This document shows, piece after piece, positions 53,620 to 62,260 of a DNA stretch of 64,000 nucleotides. A program made the position numbers and the translations under genes. The stretch is taken from the NCBI RefSeq assembly GCF_001580615.1, contig NZ_LHZC01000051.1, positions 79,913 through 143,912 on the forward strand, written 5' to 3'. The notes beneath the pieces were generated by a model that saw nothing but the letters and a program-made list of their open reading frames with translations, searched no databases and had not been told where the DNA came from. Each line of letters opens with the position of its first letter. Within the stretch, counting starts at the first letter, position 1. The DNA comes from Acetobacter malorum (GTDB lineage: Bacteria > Pseudomonadota > Alphaproteobacteria > Acetobacterales > Acetobacteraceae).

Positions 53620-55566
53620 ATGCGAGCGATAGGACAGATCCCTCATCAAATCGCGGCAAAGGCCTTTATGGCCGGAGCCGCCCTTTTGGCCGGTGCTTCC
53701 GTCGTAGCGACGAAAGCCTATGCCAAGCTCCCCGGGACGGGGCAGGACACGCACAGCGAAGAGCTTGCGATGGTCATGCCACGACAGGCGTTTCCGGAGG
53801 GGGATGACATTCCCCTGCCAAAGCCGCTCTCCCCGGAAGTCAGCACACAGATCAAGTCCATCTTCCGCCTCCAGAGACAGGGGGCCTTTGCCGAAGCCAT
53901 CACCAGCACGACCCGGCTCACAGACGCCACGCTGCTGGGCGATATTGAGGCCGACCGCTATCTCAACCCCTCGTACCACCCCGGTGCGACGGAACTGCGG
54001 GCCTGGCTGAAGAAATATGTGTCCTATGCCGACGGTGCGGCCATCTGGGCGCGTCTGGCGGCCCTGCCCCAGCGTGGAGGGCCGATGCCACCCGTGCCGG
54101 TTTCCACCCATCTGGCACCGGACCATACCAGCATCCCTGCTGACCCGCTGACACTGGACTTTACCCGGAACCCGCTGCTGGACCGCACCCTGCGTGAACG
54201 CACTGGCTGGGGCCTGAAGGGCGTGCATAGCGCCCTGCATCTGATTACCGCCACACCGGGCATGACGCCCGCCTACGCCGCCCAGCTTCAGGCAGAGACC
54301 GCTCAGGCGATGCTGAATGCCGGGGAAACGGATGTGGCGCTGGAAATCAGCCAGACCGCAGTGGAAGGTTCCCGGAACAAAAATGCTCTGGCCGGGTATG
54401 TGGCCGGACTGGCCCTGTGGCAGCAGGGGGATTATGAGCAGGCGGCACCTTTCTTTGAAAAAGCCTCTCATGCCGCAACCGCCACGCCGGAAATGCGCTC
54501 TGCCTGTGCCTTCTGGGCCGCCCGCGCGCATGAAAAGCTGGGGCAGGACCATGCCCGCCATACCTGGCTCCAGCATGCTGAGGCCTTTCCCACAACTTTC
54601 TACGGGCTTCTGGCCACCCGCATTCTGCATCGTGCAAGTGCCAGCCATGAGCATGAGCACGACCATGTCCGGAAAGTCAGCTTCTCCCCGCTGGAACCCT
54701 CAGGCAAAGCGCCCTCGGCACAGGTTCTGACGGAAATTGATATTGAAGCAGTGGGGGCGACCGATATCGGGCGGCGGGTGTTTGCTCTGCTGCAGGTCGG
54801 GGAGCAGGAACGGGCGGAAAACACCATCCGCCGGGCCTGGCCGGACCTGCATGACGTAACCCTTGCACGATCCTTCCAGCTGGTGGCGGATGCCGCAGGC
54901 CTGCATGACCTCTCTGCGGAGATGTCTGACGCCCTGCAGGCCCACTCCTCAGCACAGGGGCCGGAGCAGCAAAATCTGCCGCTCCCGCTGCTCAAGCCAC
55001 GCCACGGGTTTATTATGGACCCCGCACTGGTCTATGCGCTGACCCGGCTGGAATCGAACTTTGACCCGCAGGCCGTCTCCGGTGCCGGGGCGCATGGGCT
55101 GATGCAGATCCGCCCGCTTACGGCTGATTTTGTGACCAGCCCGCCCAACACGCTGAACCACCGGTTTGAAAACGCGACAAGCGACCTGCATGACCCCAGC
55201 CTGAATCTGGAAATCGGGCAGCGTTATGTGCAGTATCTGGCGGACCTGACGCGCCATAACGCCCACACGCCTCTGCGCGGTGGCGATATGATCCGCCTGC
55301 TGGCCAGCTACAATGCCGGCCCCACGGCGCTGGCCCGGTGGGAAAAAGCGGCCTCCTCCTCGGATGATCCGCTGCTGTTCATGGAACTGATCCCCAACAC
55401 GGAAACACGGGCTTACGTCCACCGCGCGCTCTCCTACCTGTGGATCTATGCCGCCAAGCTAAAACTGCCGACGCCTTCCCTCACAGCATTAGCCCGAAAT
55501 GAGTGGCCGGATTTTGCGGATGAGCAGGCTTTGGCCCACACCATTAATACGCGGGTTCTGCACTAA
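53620..55566 (+). CDS. Soluble lytic murein transglycosylase (SLT family)
   Basis: A 648-residue periplasmic enzyme. A signal sequence (AAKAFMAGAALLAGASVVATKAYA in part) is followed by an alpha-helical superhelix of TPR-like units (GYVAGLALWQQGDYEQAAPFF, HTWLQHAEAFPTTFYGLLATR in segments). The C-terminal SLT domain follows, with the catalytic glutamate E478 (ALTRLESNFDPQAVS), GAHGLMQI and the conserved ASYNAGPTALARW. It cleaves peptidoglycan between MurNAc and GlcNAc with anhydro ring formation. Size and layout match E. coli Slt70. Start ATG 53620. Confidence 0.92.
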   Translation: MRAIGQIPHQIAAKAFMAGAALLAGASVVATKAYAKLPGTGQDTHSEELAMVMPRQAFPEGDDIPLPKPLSPEVSTQIKSIFRLQRQGAFAEAITSTTRLTDATLLGDIEADRYLNPSYHPGATELRAWLKKYVSYADGAAIWARLAALPQRGGPMPPVPVSTHLAPDHTSIPADPLTLDFTRNPLLDRTLRERTGWGLKGVHSALHLITATPGMTPAYAAQLQAETAQAMLNAGETDVALEISQTAVEGSRNKNALAGYVAGLALWQQGDYEQAAPFFEKASHAATATPEMRSACAFWAARAHEKLGQDHARHTWLQHAEAFPTTFYGLLATRILHRASASHEHEHDHVRKVSFSPLEPSGKAPSAQVLTEIDIEAVGATDIGRRVFALLQVGEQERAENTIRRAWPDLHDVTLARSFQLVADAAGLHDLSAEMSDALQAHSSAQGPEQQNLPLPLLKPRHGFIMDPALVYALTRLESNFDPQAVSGAGAHGLMQIRPLTADFVTSPPNTLNHRFENATSDLHDPSLNLEIGQRYVQYLADLTRHNAHTPLRGGDMIRLLASYNAGPTALARWEKAASSSDDPLLFMELIPNTETRAYVHRALSYLWIYAAKLKLPTPSLTALARNEWPDFADEQALAHTINTRVLH

Positions 55567-55578
55567 TCAGACCACGCC

Positions 55579-55639
55579 GGGCTGGATTAGCACGACGCTG
55601 AAACCAGCCCCCTCACGGCAGGTTGCCCTTTGCCTGCCG
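55579..55639. terminator. Pair of hairpins between convergent genes
   Basis: Two perfect 7-bp stems lie between slt and the metallopeptidase gene: GGGCTGG (55579-55585) with CCAGCCC (55604-55610), and CGGCAGG (55616-55622) with CCTGCCG (55633-55639). Their position suggests bidirectional termination although T-runs are short. Confidence 0.45.
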
Positions 55640-55656
55640 CAGCCTTCCAACGGCAT

Positions 55657-56742
55657 TTAGCAGGACCGTAAAGCCTGCGTCTCCCGAATGAGAGTGTGGA
55701 TAAAAGAGAGTTTGTCCACCACGCCCTGCGTGAGCACAAACGGGTAGAAATCAGGCAGCCCCATGGAGCGGTTCAGGCTGTTGACCGCATAAGTCAGCGG
55801 CAGCCATGCCTGCATGATCTCATCAAAAGAGGCCTCGGTATACGGGTCTCCATGCTGCGGAGACGATGAGGGCTGTGCCCCGGCCAAAGCCGGATTGATC
55901 GAGACTCCATAGGCCCATGCTGTCTCAAGAGTTGAGACAATATGCAGATAATGTGCCCACGTTTCCGCAAAATCTTCCCATGGGTGAGACGTGGCGTAAA
56001 TGCTGACGTGATGCGTCTGCCAGTCCGTGGGGCGCGGCCTGTCATAATAGGTTTGCAAGGCCTGCTGATAATCAGCCCGGTCATCCCCAAACACCGCACG
56101 GCAGGCATCCAGCCGCCCGGCATCCCGCACCAGCACATTCCAGTAATAATGCCCGACTTCATGCCGGAAATGCCCCAGAAGCGTGCGGTAATATTCTCCC
56201 ATTTCCACACGCATCCGCTCACGGCAGGCATCATCCGCCTCACGCAGAGCGATAGTGATCACACCGTTATTATGGCCGGTCATCACCGCAGAAGAGCCGT
56301 CTGGCGGGTCATCCAGAAAGTCAAACACCAGACCGCCCAGCGGGTCTTCCAGCCGGGTCTTCATGGGCAGTTTCAGGCGCAAAAGCGTGTAGAACAGGCG
56401 ATGCTTTGCGACTTCCAGCTTATGCCAGCGTTCCAGATTTTCCGGCTTATCCAGATTGGGGATGATGCGATTAAACCGGCAGGCAAAGCAGAAAGACGGA
56501 TGCCCGGACTCATTAGGCATCGTCATCCAGTTGCATACATCATGCGCATGGTTGGCACAGTAGGCCAGTTCTGCCTGCCGGATGCGCGGCTCTAAGGGCC
56601 GCCACAGGCCACCTTCGACAGGCTCCAGTGCAGACAACACAGAAAGCCCCGGCAGATACCCGAGCTGATGTTTGCAATGCTCACAGACTGTGTTTTCAAA
56701 AAACAGAATCTGCTCACAGGACTGACAGGTAAAAAGCCTCAT
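55657..56742 (-). CDS. Zinc-ribbon putative metallopeptidase (COG4307 type)
   Basis: A 361-residue cytosolic protein. An N-terminal zinc ribbon (C6, C9, C20, C23: CQSCEQILFFENTVCEHC) is followed by a second cysteine pair (CFAC, 85-88). A central metallopeptidase-like motif HFRHEVGHYYWN (HEVGH, 194-198) and a later acidic/His segment WEDFAETWAHYLH may complete the metal site. Such proteins occur beside transglutaminase, COG2308 and COG2307 genes in many proteobacteria, as they do here. Substrate unknown. ATG 56742 starts at the zinc ribbon. Confidence 0.82.
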   Translation of the reverse strand: MRLFTCQSCEQILFFENTVCEHCKHQLGYLPGLSVLSALEPVEGGLWRPLEPRIRQAELAYCANHAHDVCNWMTMPNESGHPSFCFACRFNRIIPNLDKPENLERWHKLEVAKHRLFYTLLRLKLPMKTRLEDPLGGLVFDFLDDPPDGSSAVMTGHNNGVITIALREADDACRERMRVEMGEYYRTLLGHFRHEVGHYYWNVLVRDAGRLDACRAVFGDDRADYQQALQTYYDRPRPTDWQTHHVSIYATSHPWEDFAETWAHYLHIVSTLETAWAYGVSINPALAGAQPSSSPQHGDPYTEASFDEIMQAWLPLTYAVNSLNRSMGLPDFYPFVLTQGVVDKLSFIHTLIRETQALRSC

Positions 56743-56792
56743 GCTGATCACTCTCTTGCGTCCGGGATCGTAACGCAAGGAAAACCAGCAGG

Positions 56793-57812
56793 TCAGACGC
56801 TGTCTGGCATCACCAGACGATCGGTTTGCATGGACACATCAAACGTGGCTTTGCACTGGTCCAGCAGGCCCGTAACCGGCGCAGCCTGCTCCGGCGCTGG
56901 TGTGGCAGCCAGAGGCAGGTGCCCGTGTGCTGTCAGCAAGCCGGAGGTGGTATCAAACCCCACCCATCCGGCACCGGGCAAAAAGGCCTCGGCCCATGCG
57001 TGCAGGTCACAGGTCAGCGTCTCTTCCCCCTCCGCCGTCTGGCTGGACTGAATCAGATATCCCGAGACGAAACGGGCCGCAAAACCCAGATGCCGCAACA
57101 GAACAATCATCAGCCAGGCACTGTCCCGGCAGGAGCCAACCCCTCGGGCCAGCGTTTCTTCCGGGGCCCAGACGCCGGGTTCAAGACGCAGTTGATACCC
57201 AATGCGCGCGGCCAGAGCGCGATTGAGTGCGACCAGCATATCCAGCGTATCGCGCGGAGCTTTTTCCACCCAATCCGTCAGAAACGCGTGCAGGTGCGGT
57301 CCGGCAGGAGGTGTTGCCCGATACAGGGCCAGTTCGGCCTGTTCTTCCGCTGTGTAAAACTGGCTCTCGCACGCCGGACGTCCTGTCTGGACTTGTTGAG
57401 AACCCTCAACCGCACACGCCTGCTGCTGTTGCTGCAGGACTTGTTGCTGATACTGCGCCGGCGCGCCCTTTTCTCTCAAAGTGGTGGAAAATCCGGCTGG
57501 CGGCATCCAGCGGCGCGCCGCAGGAGCAAGCGTGAAATCAAACGGATTTCTGGGCGTCAGATCAGCTTCAAGCCGCACGGTGATATCAAAATGTGTCACG
57601 CGTTCTGCAAAGACCACTTCCGCAACATGATTGCCGAAGCCATCCTGATGCCAGCTTTGTTTACACGCTGCCGGATCAACCCGCAGGGCATAGGACCGCA
57701 CCGGTGTTCTGGCCGTGCCAGAAGGGCGAAGGCGGATGGTCTGGGGGCCCAGAAAAACAGGCCGGTCATACCGATACCGCGTCTGATGGGTCAGCATGAC
57801 ATGTGAACTCAT
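56793..57812 (-). CDS. Transglutaminase-like cysteine protease/transferase
   Basis: A 339-residue protein with the bacterial transglutaminase N-terminal domain (LTHQTRYRYDRPVFLGPQTI, GFGNHVAEVVFAE) and core domain. The triad is visible: C228 in GVGSCRDSAWLMI, H271 in DLHAWAEAFLPG and D287 in WVGFDTT. A Gln-rich insert (about 120-131, with QQQVLQQQQQ) separates the domains and is probably a flexible, variable loop. The family makes or cuts peptide/isopeptide bonds. It lies 50 bp upstream of the COG4307 gene on the same strand and opposite the ATP-grasp/alpha-E pair. Confidence 0.87.
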   Translation of the reverse strand: MSSHVMLTHQTRYRYDRPVFLGPQTIRLRPSGTARTPVRSYALRVDPAACKQSWHQDGFGNHVAEVVFAERVTHFDITVRLEADLTPRNPFDFTLAPAARRWMPPAGFSTTLREKGAPAQYQQQVLQQQQQACAVEGSQQVQTGRPACESQFYTAEEQAELALYRATPPAGPHLHAFLTDWVEKAPRDTLDMLVALNRALAARIGYQLRLEPGVWAPEETLARGVGSCRDSAWLMIVLLRHLGFAARFVSGYLIQSSQTAEGEETLTCDLHAWAEAFLPGAGWVGFDTTSGLLTAHGHLPLAATPAPEQAAPVTGLLDQCKATFDVSMQTDRLVMPDSV

Positions 57813-58105
57813 GGTGGTACGGCCCTGAACACCCTGCTCATGCTGAAACGCCCTGCTCCTCTCCTGCCACAGGACGGGAGAAACCGCTTATGGCGTATGA
57901 CTGCGCATACGGTATCAGCATTAATCCATGGCATACCAGCCCCCAGCGCATGATATTCCGTTAAAAGAACAAATTTCTGTTTTGCGGCTTGGCAAACGCC
58001 TGAAATCCTGCTCGTCTTAAGTAATTAACCGTAACGAAACGGCATGCAGAGGCGCAGGTTTCCGGACCCGCCAGAAGTGTCGGACCTCATATCGGGAGTC
58101 AGGGT
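57813..58105. promoter_or_regulatory. Divergent control region of the transglutaminase and ATP-grasp genes
   Basis: This 293-base gap separates two divergent operons of the same module. It contains the inverted repeats TCCTG-CCA-CAGGA (near 57862-57874) and CGTATG (57894-57899)/CATACG (57906-57911), and an AT-rich stretch around 57955-58030 likely to hold promoters. No promoter hexamers were clear enough to call. Confidence 0.35.
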
Positions 58106-59578
58106 ATGAATGACACGCCACTCCATGCACCCGTTCAGGCAGCTGGTATTTTTGCCGCGTATGATGTTCCGGATTTCTTCTGTGAACTCATGAACCGCAA
58201 GGATGGCATCCCCCCGGCTTTGCAGGATGTAAAAAACCGTCTGGCGCATTTCTCGCTGGCGGACCTGCGGCACCGCACAACCGCAGCGGAGGCCCAGCTT
58301 TACCGGCTGGGTATTACCTTTACCGTCTATTCAGACCGCGAGGCGATAGACCGTGTGCTGCCGTTTGATGTCATTCCCCGCGTTATCACCGCTGCGGAAT
58401 GGGACCATATTGAGCGTGGCGTGCAACAGCGCGTTCAGGCCATTAATCTGTTCCTGCACGATATCTATCATGACCGTGCCATTCTGCGGGATGGGATTAT
58501 TCCGGCAGACCTCGTGCTGAACAACCCGAATTACTGTGAGGCCATGGTCGGGCTGAACGTGCCCGGTGGCGTGTATGTGCATATTAACGGCACAGACCTG
58601 ATCCGTGACCAGAACGGCCGTTTTCTGATTCTGGAAGATAACGCCCGCACCCCCTCCGGCGTCTCTTACGTCATTGAAAACCGGCATATGATGCTGCGGC
58701 TTATGCCAGATCTGGTCGCCGGTCTCCCACTCCGTTCCGTGGATGAATATGGGCTGAAACTGCACCAGAGCCTGTGCGAAGTCTCGCCAGAAGGTGTGCT
58801 GGACCCACAGGTCGTTCTGCTTTCTCCCGGTATTTATAACTCCGCGTATTTTGAGCATGTTTTTCTGGCGCGCGAGATGGGCGTGCCACTGGTGGAAGGC
58901 AAGGATCTGGTGGTGGAAAACCACCGTGTGTTCATGCGCACCGTAGCGGGACTGCGGCCTGTCCATGCTATTTATCGCCGCCTGAATGATGAGTTTCTGG
59001 ACCCTCTGGCCTTCAATCCGGACAGCATGCTGGGCGTGCCGGGGCTGGTCGAGGCCTATCGTCGCGGGAATGTCACTATTGCCAACGCGCTGGGCACCGG
59101 GGTGGCGGATGATAAAGCCGTTTATGCCTATATGCCGCGCATTATCCGCTATTATCTCGATCAGGACCCCATTCTGGACAGTGTCGACACGCATATCTGC
59201 GCAGAACCGGAAGGGCTGGCCTATACGCTGGCCAATATAGACAAGCTGGTGATCAAACCCGTTGGTGAGTCCGGTGGCTATGGCCTGCTGATTGGCCCGC
59301 ATGCCACGCAGGACGAACTGGATGAGTTCCGCCGCAGGCTGAAAGAGAACCCCGGCAATTACATCAGCCAGCCGGTAGTCAATCTTTCCGTCTCCCCCAC
59401 CCTTTGCCCCAACGGTGTGGAAGCGCGCCATGTGGACCTGCGCCCCTTTGCACTGACGGGCCGCTCCACATGGGTTCTGCCAGGAGGTCTTTCCCGCGTG
59501 GCGCTGCGGAAAGGCTCACTCGTCGTCAATTCGTCACAGGGGGGTGGCTCCAAAGATACGTGGGTGCTGGCATCATGA
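58106..59578 (+). CDS. Circularly permuted ATP-grasp protein (COG2308, type 2)
   Basis: A 490-residue protein of the circularly permuted ATP-grasp family. Diagnostic segments are VYSDREAIDRVLPFDVIPRV, NLFLHDIYHDRAILRDGIIP, GRFLILEDNARTPSGVSYV, LSPGIYNSAYFEHVFLAREMG, and the ATP-grasp-like KPVGESGGYGLLIGP. The fold predicts an ATP-dependent ligase joining an amine to a carboxyl group, probably forming a peptide-like bond. ATG 58106 follows CAGGGT. The stop overlaps the alpha-E gene by 4 bases. No substrate is known. Confidence 0.9.
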   Translation: MNDTPLHAPVQAAGIFAAYDVPDFFCELMNRKDGIPPALQDVKNRLAHFSLADLRHRTTAAEAQLYRLGITFTVYSDREAIDRVLPFDVIPRVITAAEWDHIERGVQQRVQAINLFLHDIYHDRAILRDGIIPADLVLNNPNYCEAMVGLNVPGGVYVHINGTDLIRDQNGRFLILEDNARTPSGVSYVIENRHMMLRLMPDLVAGLPLRSVDEYGLKLHQSLCEVSPEGVLDPQVVLLSPGIYNSAYFEHVFLAREMGVPLVEGKDLVVENHRVFMRTVAGLRPVHAIYRRLNDEFLDPLAFNPDSMLGVPGLVEAYRRGNVTIANALGTGVADDKAVYAYMPRIIRYYLDQDPILDSVDTHICAEPEGLAYTLANIDKLVIKPVGESGGYGLLIGPHATQDELDEFRRRLKENPGNYISQPVVNLSVSPTLCPNGVEARHVDLRPFALTGRSTWVLPGGLSRVALRKGSLVVNSSQGGGSKDTWVLAS

Positions 59579-60606
59579 CTGAAATTTCCACAGGCCTTTT
59601 CCAAATGCAGCCGGGGCTGAACAACCTGCTCTCCCGCTACGGCGAGTGCATGATGTGGCTGGCGCGCTATATGGAGCGTATTGAAAATCTGGCCCGGCTT
59701 CTGGAAGTTACGGAAAGCTTTGTGCGCGGGCCGGACGGTCAGCCGGGGTGGGACACCATTCTGCAGATCCATTCTGATGAGGACTGTTTTTACGCCCGCC
59801 ATCAGACCGTCACGGAACAGGACGTGATCGCCTTTTATGTGACGGAAAAAGAAAACCCGAACTCCATCAAGGCTATGGCTCATTCCGTACGGGAAAATGC
59901 GCGTGCTGTCCGTCCGTTGATTTCAACGGAAATGTGGATGCAGCTCAACGTCTTTACCCGCTGGGTTCTGGACCTGCAGCCCTCCGATATCCGGATGAAC
60001 AGCCTTTCCGGCCTGTGCAACCGACTGAAGCAGGAATGCCAGACTCATTTTGGTGTTACCGAAGGCACCTTGTATCGGGATCAGGCCTGGCTGTTCTACC
60101 TGCTGGGCAAACATCTGGAGCGCAGTGACCAGATTACGCGGTTGATTGATATCCGCTACCACACACTTCTGCCGGGCCATGAGCCGGTCGGGTCTGAAAT
60201 TGATATTACCCAATGGGCATCCATCCTGCGCTCGGCGGCGGCGTATCATGCCTTCCGGCGTTTACAGCCTGTGATGACAACGCCCGCCAACGTTGTAGGA
60301 TTTCTGCTGAAGAATGATGCCTTCCCTCGCTCTCTGACGACAAGCCTGCGCCTGCTGGACAGCACACTCAGCACTCTTGCCGGGCATGGTAGTCTGCGCC
60401 GCCTTTGCTCCCCCATTCAGGAACGGGTAGCGGAACTGCGCGTCACACTGGCGGACCAGACGGTGGACGACATCATCATCCGTGGACTGCACGAATATAT
60501 GCAGTGGATTCAAACCCAGATTTCAAAAGTGCAGCAGGAAACTGCACAAGCCTTCTGGCCCGTCACGCCCCATTGCGGCGCTCACCCTGAGCAGGTCCAG
60601 CAATAG
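59575..60606 (+). CDS. Alpha-E domain protein (COG2307)
   Basis: A 343-residue all-helical protein of the alpha-E (DUF403) family. It starts NLLSRYGECMMWLARYMERIENLARLLEV, a conserved opening with the W-x-x-RY-x-ER-x-x-N pattern. Other conserved parts are FYVTEKENPNSIKAMAHSVRENARAVRPLIS and LLGKHLERSDQITRLIDIRYH in segments. The family always accompanies COG2308 ATP-grasp proteins, sometimes as a fusion, but its role is unknown; here it begins within the stop codon of its partner. ATG 59575 is preferred over earlier in-frame starts that overlap the ATP-grasp gene. Confidence 0.88.
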   Translation: MTEISTGLFQMQPGLNNLLSRYGECMMWLARYMERIENLARLLEVTESFVRGPDGQPGWDTILQIHSDEDCFYARHQTVTEQDVIAFYVTEKENPNSIKAMAHSVRENARAVRPLISTEMWMQLNVFTRWVLDLQPSDIRMNSLSGLCNRLKQECQTHFGVTEGTLYRDQAWLFYLLGKHLERSDQITRLIDIRYHTLLPGHEPVGSEIDITQWASILRSAAAYHAFRRLQPVMTTPANVVGFLLKNDAFPRSLTTSLRLLDSTLSTLAGHGSLRRLCSPIQERVAELRVTLADQTVDDIIIRGLHEYMQWIQTQISKVQQETAQAFWPVTPHCGAHPEQVQQ

Positions 60607-60641
60607 CCCCTCGGGTCTGACCGCCACTTGCTCCACATAAA

Positions 60642-60674
60642 AACGGCCTGACAGATCCCTCTGTTCAGGCCGTT
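60642..60674. terminator. Bidirectional terminator between alpha-E and CorC-type genes
   Basis: AACGGCCTGA (60642-60651) and TCAGGCCGTT (60665-60674) form a perfect 10-bp stem, with a further CAGA/TCTG pairing inside. It lies between converging genes, and the A-rich flank at 60639-60643 gives a T-run on the minus strand. Confidence 0.65.
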
Positions 60675-60696
60675 AAATACTGTGCGTTTTTAGTCC

Positions 60697-61995
60697 TCAG
60701 TTTTCCGCCAGAACCTGTCGGCTGGCCCGCACGCGGGAGACGCGACGGCCTTCCATTTCCAGCACTTCAAACAGCCAGCCGGAATAGACCACCTTATCGC
60801 CAATGGCAGGCACGCGACGGAGAAGGGCCAGAATGAGCCCACCCAACGTGTGGTAACTGCCCTCATCCGGCAGGCTCCGCAGGCCGAGGCGGTCCTTCAC
60901 TTCATCAGCCGAGTCCGTCCCGTCCATCAGAAGCACATCATCCTGTGTGGGGGCGTGATGGGCTGCGGTGGTCTGAGAGGCATCATGACCGCCCTCGCCC
61001 ACAATGGCGTCAAACAGATCAGACGCAGTCACGACCCCTTCGAATGAGCCGTATTCGTCAAACACAAACGCCATACCCAGAGAAATGCTGCGCATCCGCT
61101 CCAGCATATCCAGTGCTGAAATGCTGTCCGGCACCACCACCATCTGGCGCAGGCCGGCTTCTATAGAGACAGGCATGCCGTCCAGCATACGGTCCAGCAT
61201 GTCCTTGGCCAGCACAACGCCGACCGGGTTATCTACGCCGCCTTCACACACCACCAGACGGGCATAGGTTGTCTGTTTGAGCGCTTTGATCAGCGCATCC
61301 CGCCCGGCATGGCGGTCAATCCAGTACAGTTCATTCCGTGGAGTCATGATGGCGCGCACCGGCCTGTCGGCCAGACGCAGCAGGCGCTCGATCATGGTGC
61401 GCTCTTCATGCTCCAGCACACCGGAGCGCGCCCCTTCCGCGATGTAGGCCTTCAGTTCTTCTTCCGTCAGAGTCTGGCTCACGGCATCGCCCGCACCCAT
61501 CAACTTGAGCACGATGTTGGAAGACTGCCGCAGGACCCACACCACCGGGCGCGTTGCGTGCGCCAGAATTTCCAGCGGCATAGCCAGACGGGCCGCCATT
61601 TTTTCGGGCTCACGCAATGCCAGCTGTTTGGGCACCAGTTCGCCCAGCACCAGCATGAGCGCCGTAATGGCGATAACCACCAGCACCATGGAAACCTGAG
61701 CCGCCACAGGCCGGAGAAAATCGATTTTTTCCAGCATGGGGGTTAGGTGCGCCTCGACCTGCACCCCACCGAACGTCCCTTCCAGAATGGAGACCAGCGT
61801 CATGCCGACCTGGACAGTGGGCAGGAAAATCTGCGGGTCTTCGGCCAGACGCATGGCACGGTCTGCGCCCCGCATGCCCTGCTCCCGCAGAATGGCCAGA
61901 CGCGGCATTCTGACCGAAATCAGAGCCAGTTCTCCCATGGCAAAAACGGCGTTCAGAATAACCAGTAAAAAAATGATAAGAATGGAAGCAGTCAT
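60697..61995 (-). CDS. CNNM/CorC-type transporter-associated protein (hemolysin family)
   Basis: A 432-residue protein with an N-terminal membrane domain DUF21 of about three to four segments (ILIIFLLVILNAVFAMGELALIS), two CBS domains (ADRPVRAIMTPRNELYWI, TTYARLVVCEGG, GMAFVFDEYGSFEGVVTASDL in segments) and a C-terminal CorC_HlyC domain (LGLRSLPDEGSYHTLGGLIL). The family is linked to Mg2+/Co2+ efflux or resistance. ATG 61995 removes a 31-residue upstream part that lacks a membrane start. On the minus strand, opposite the alpha-E gene. Confidence 0.87.
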   Translation of the reverse strand: MTASILIIFLLVILNAVFAMGELALISVRMPRLAILREQGMRGADRAMRLAEDPQIFLPTVQVGMTLVSILEGTFGGVQVEAHLTPMLEKIDFLRPVAAQVSMVLVVIAITALMLVLGELVPKQLALREPEKMAARLAMPLEILAHATRPVVWVLRQSSNIVLKLMGAGDAVSQTLTEEELKAYIAEGARSGVLEHEERTMIERLLRLADRPVRAIMTPRNELYWIDRHAGRDALIKALKQTTYARLVVCEGGVDNPVGVVLAKDMLDRMLDGMPVSIEAGLRQMVVVPDSISALDMLERMRSISLGMAFVFDEYGSFEGVVTASDLFDAIVGEGGHDASQTTAAHHAPTQDDVLLMDGTDSADEVKDRLGLRSLPDEGSYHTLGGLILALLRRVPAIGDKVVYSGWLFEVLEMEGRRVSRVRASRQVLAEN

Positions 61996-62260
61996 GAAAT
62001 GCGGTGGCCCTGCGTGACGACGGAGAGTGCACGATAGGGGATGATGGCCCCCGAGGCCAGTATGTGCTGGCCATGCCTGCCAGCGCACAGCCCTATGCGG
62101 AAAACGAGCTTACACCCTACCTCTTATGCAGGCAGCGTATGCCAGCCAGAGAGACAAATCAGGGGAAAACCAGCCTCAGCACCCCGGATCACCGTACAAA
62201 AAAAGAGCGGCCCCTGTGCAGGAACCGCTCCTTTCATGGAGTCGCAAACTGAGGAAAGGC
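61996..62260. terminator. Intergenic region with a strong hpnH terminator
   Basis: Reading the minus strand past the hpnH stop, GAGCGG (62230-62225) and CCGCTC (62210-62205) pair, with an inner CCTG/CAGG stem, and are followed by seven T (62204-62198): a textbook rho-independent terminator. The rest of the gap shows no gene. Confidence 0.8.

Noticed and set aside
53518..54666. Long antisense frame over the lytic transglycosylase gene
   Set aside because: Composition is rich in Gly, Arg, Cys and His, as in shadow frames; the plus-strand gene is clear.
58331..59431. Antisense frame over the ATP-grasp gene
   Set aside because: No recognisable motif and opposite a conserved gene; rejected as shadow.
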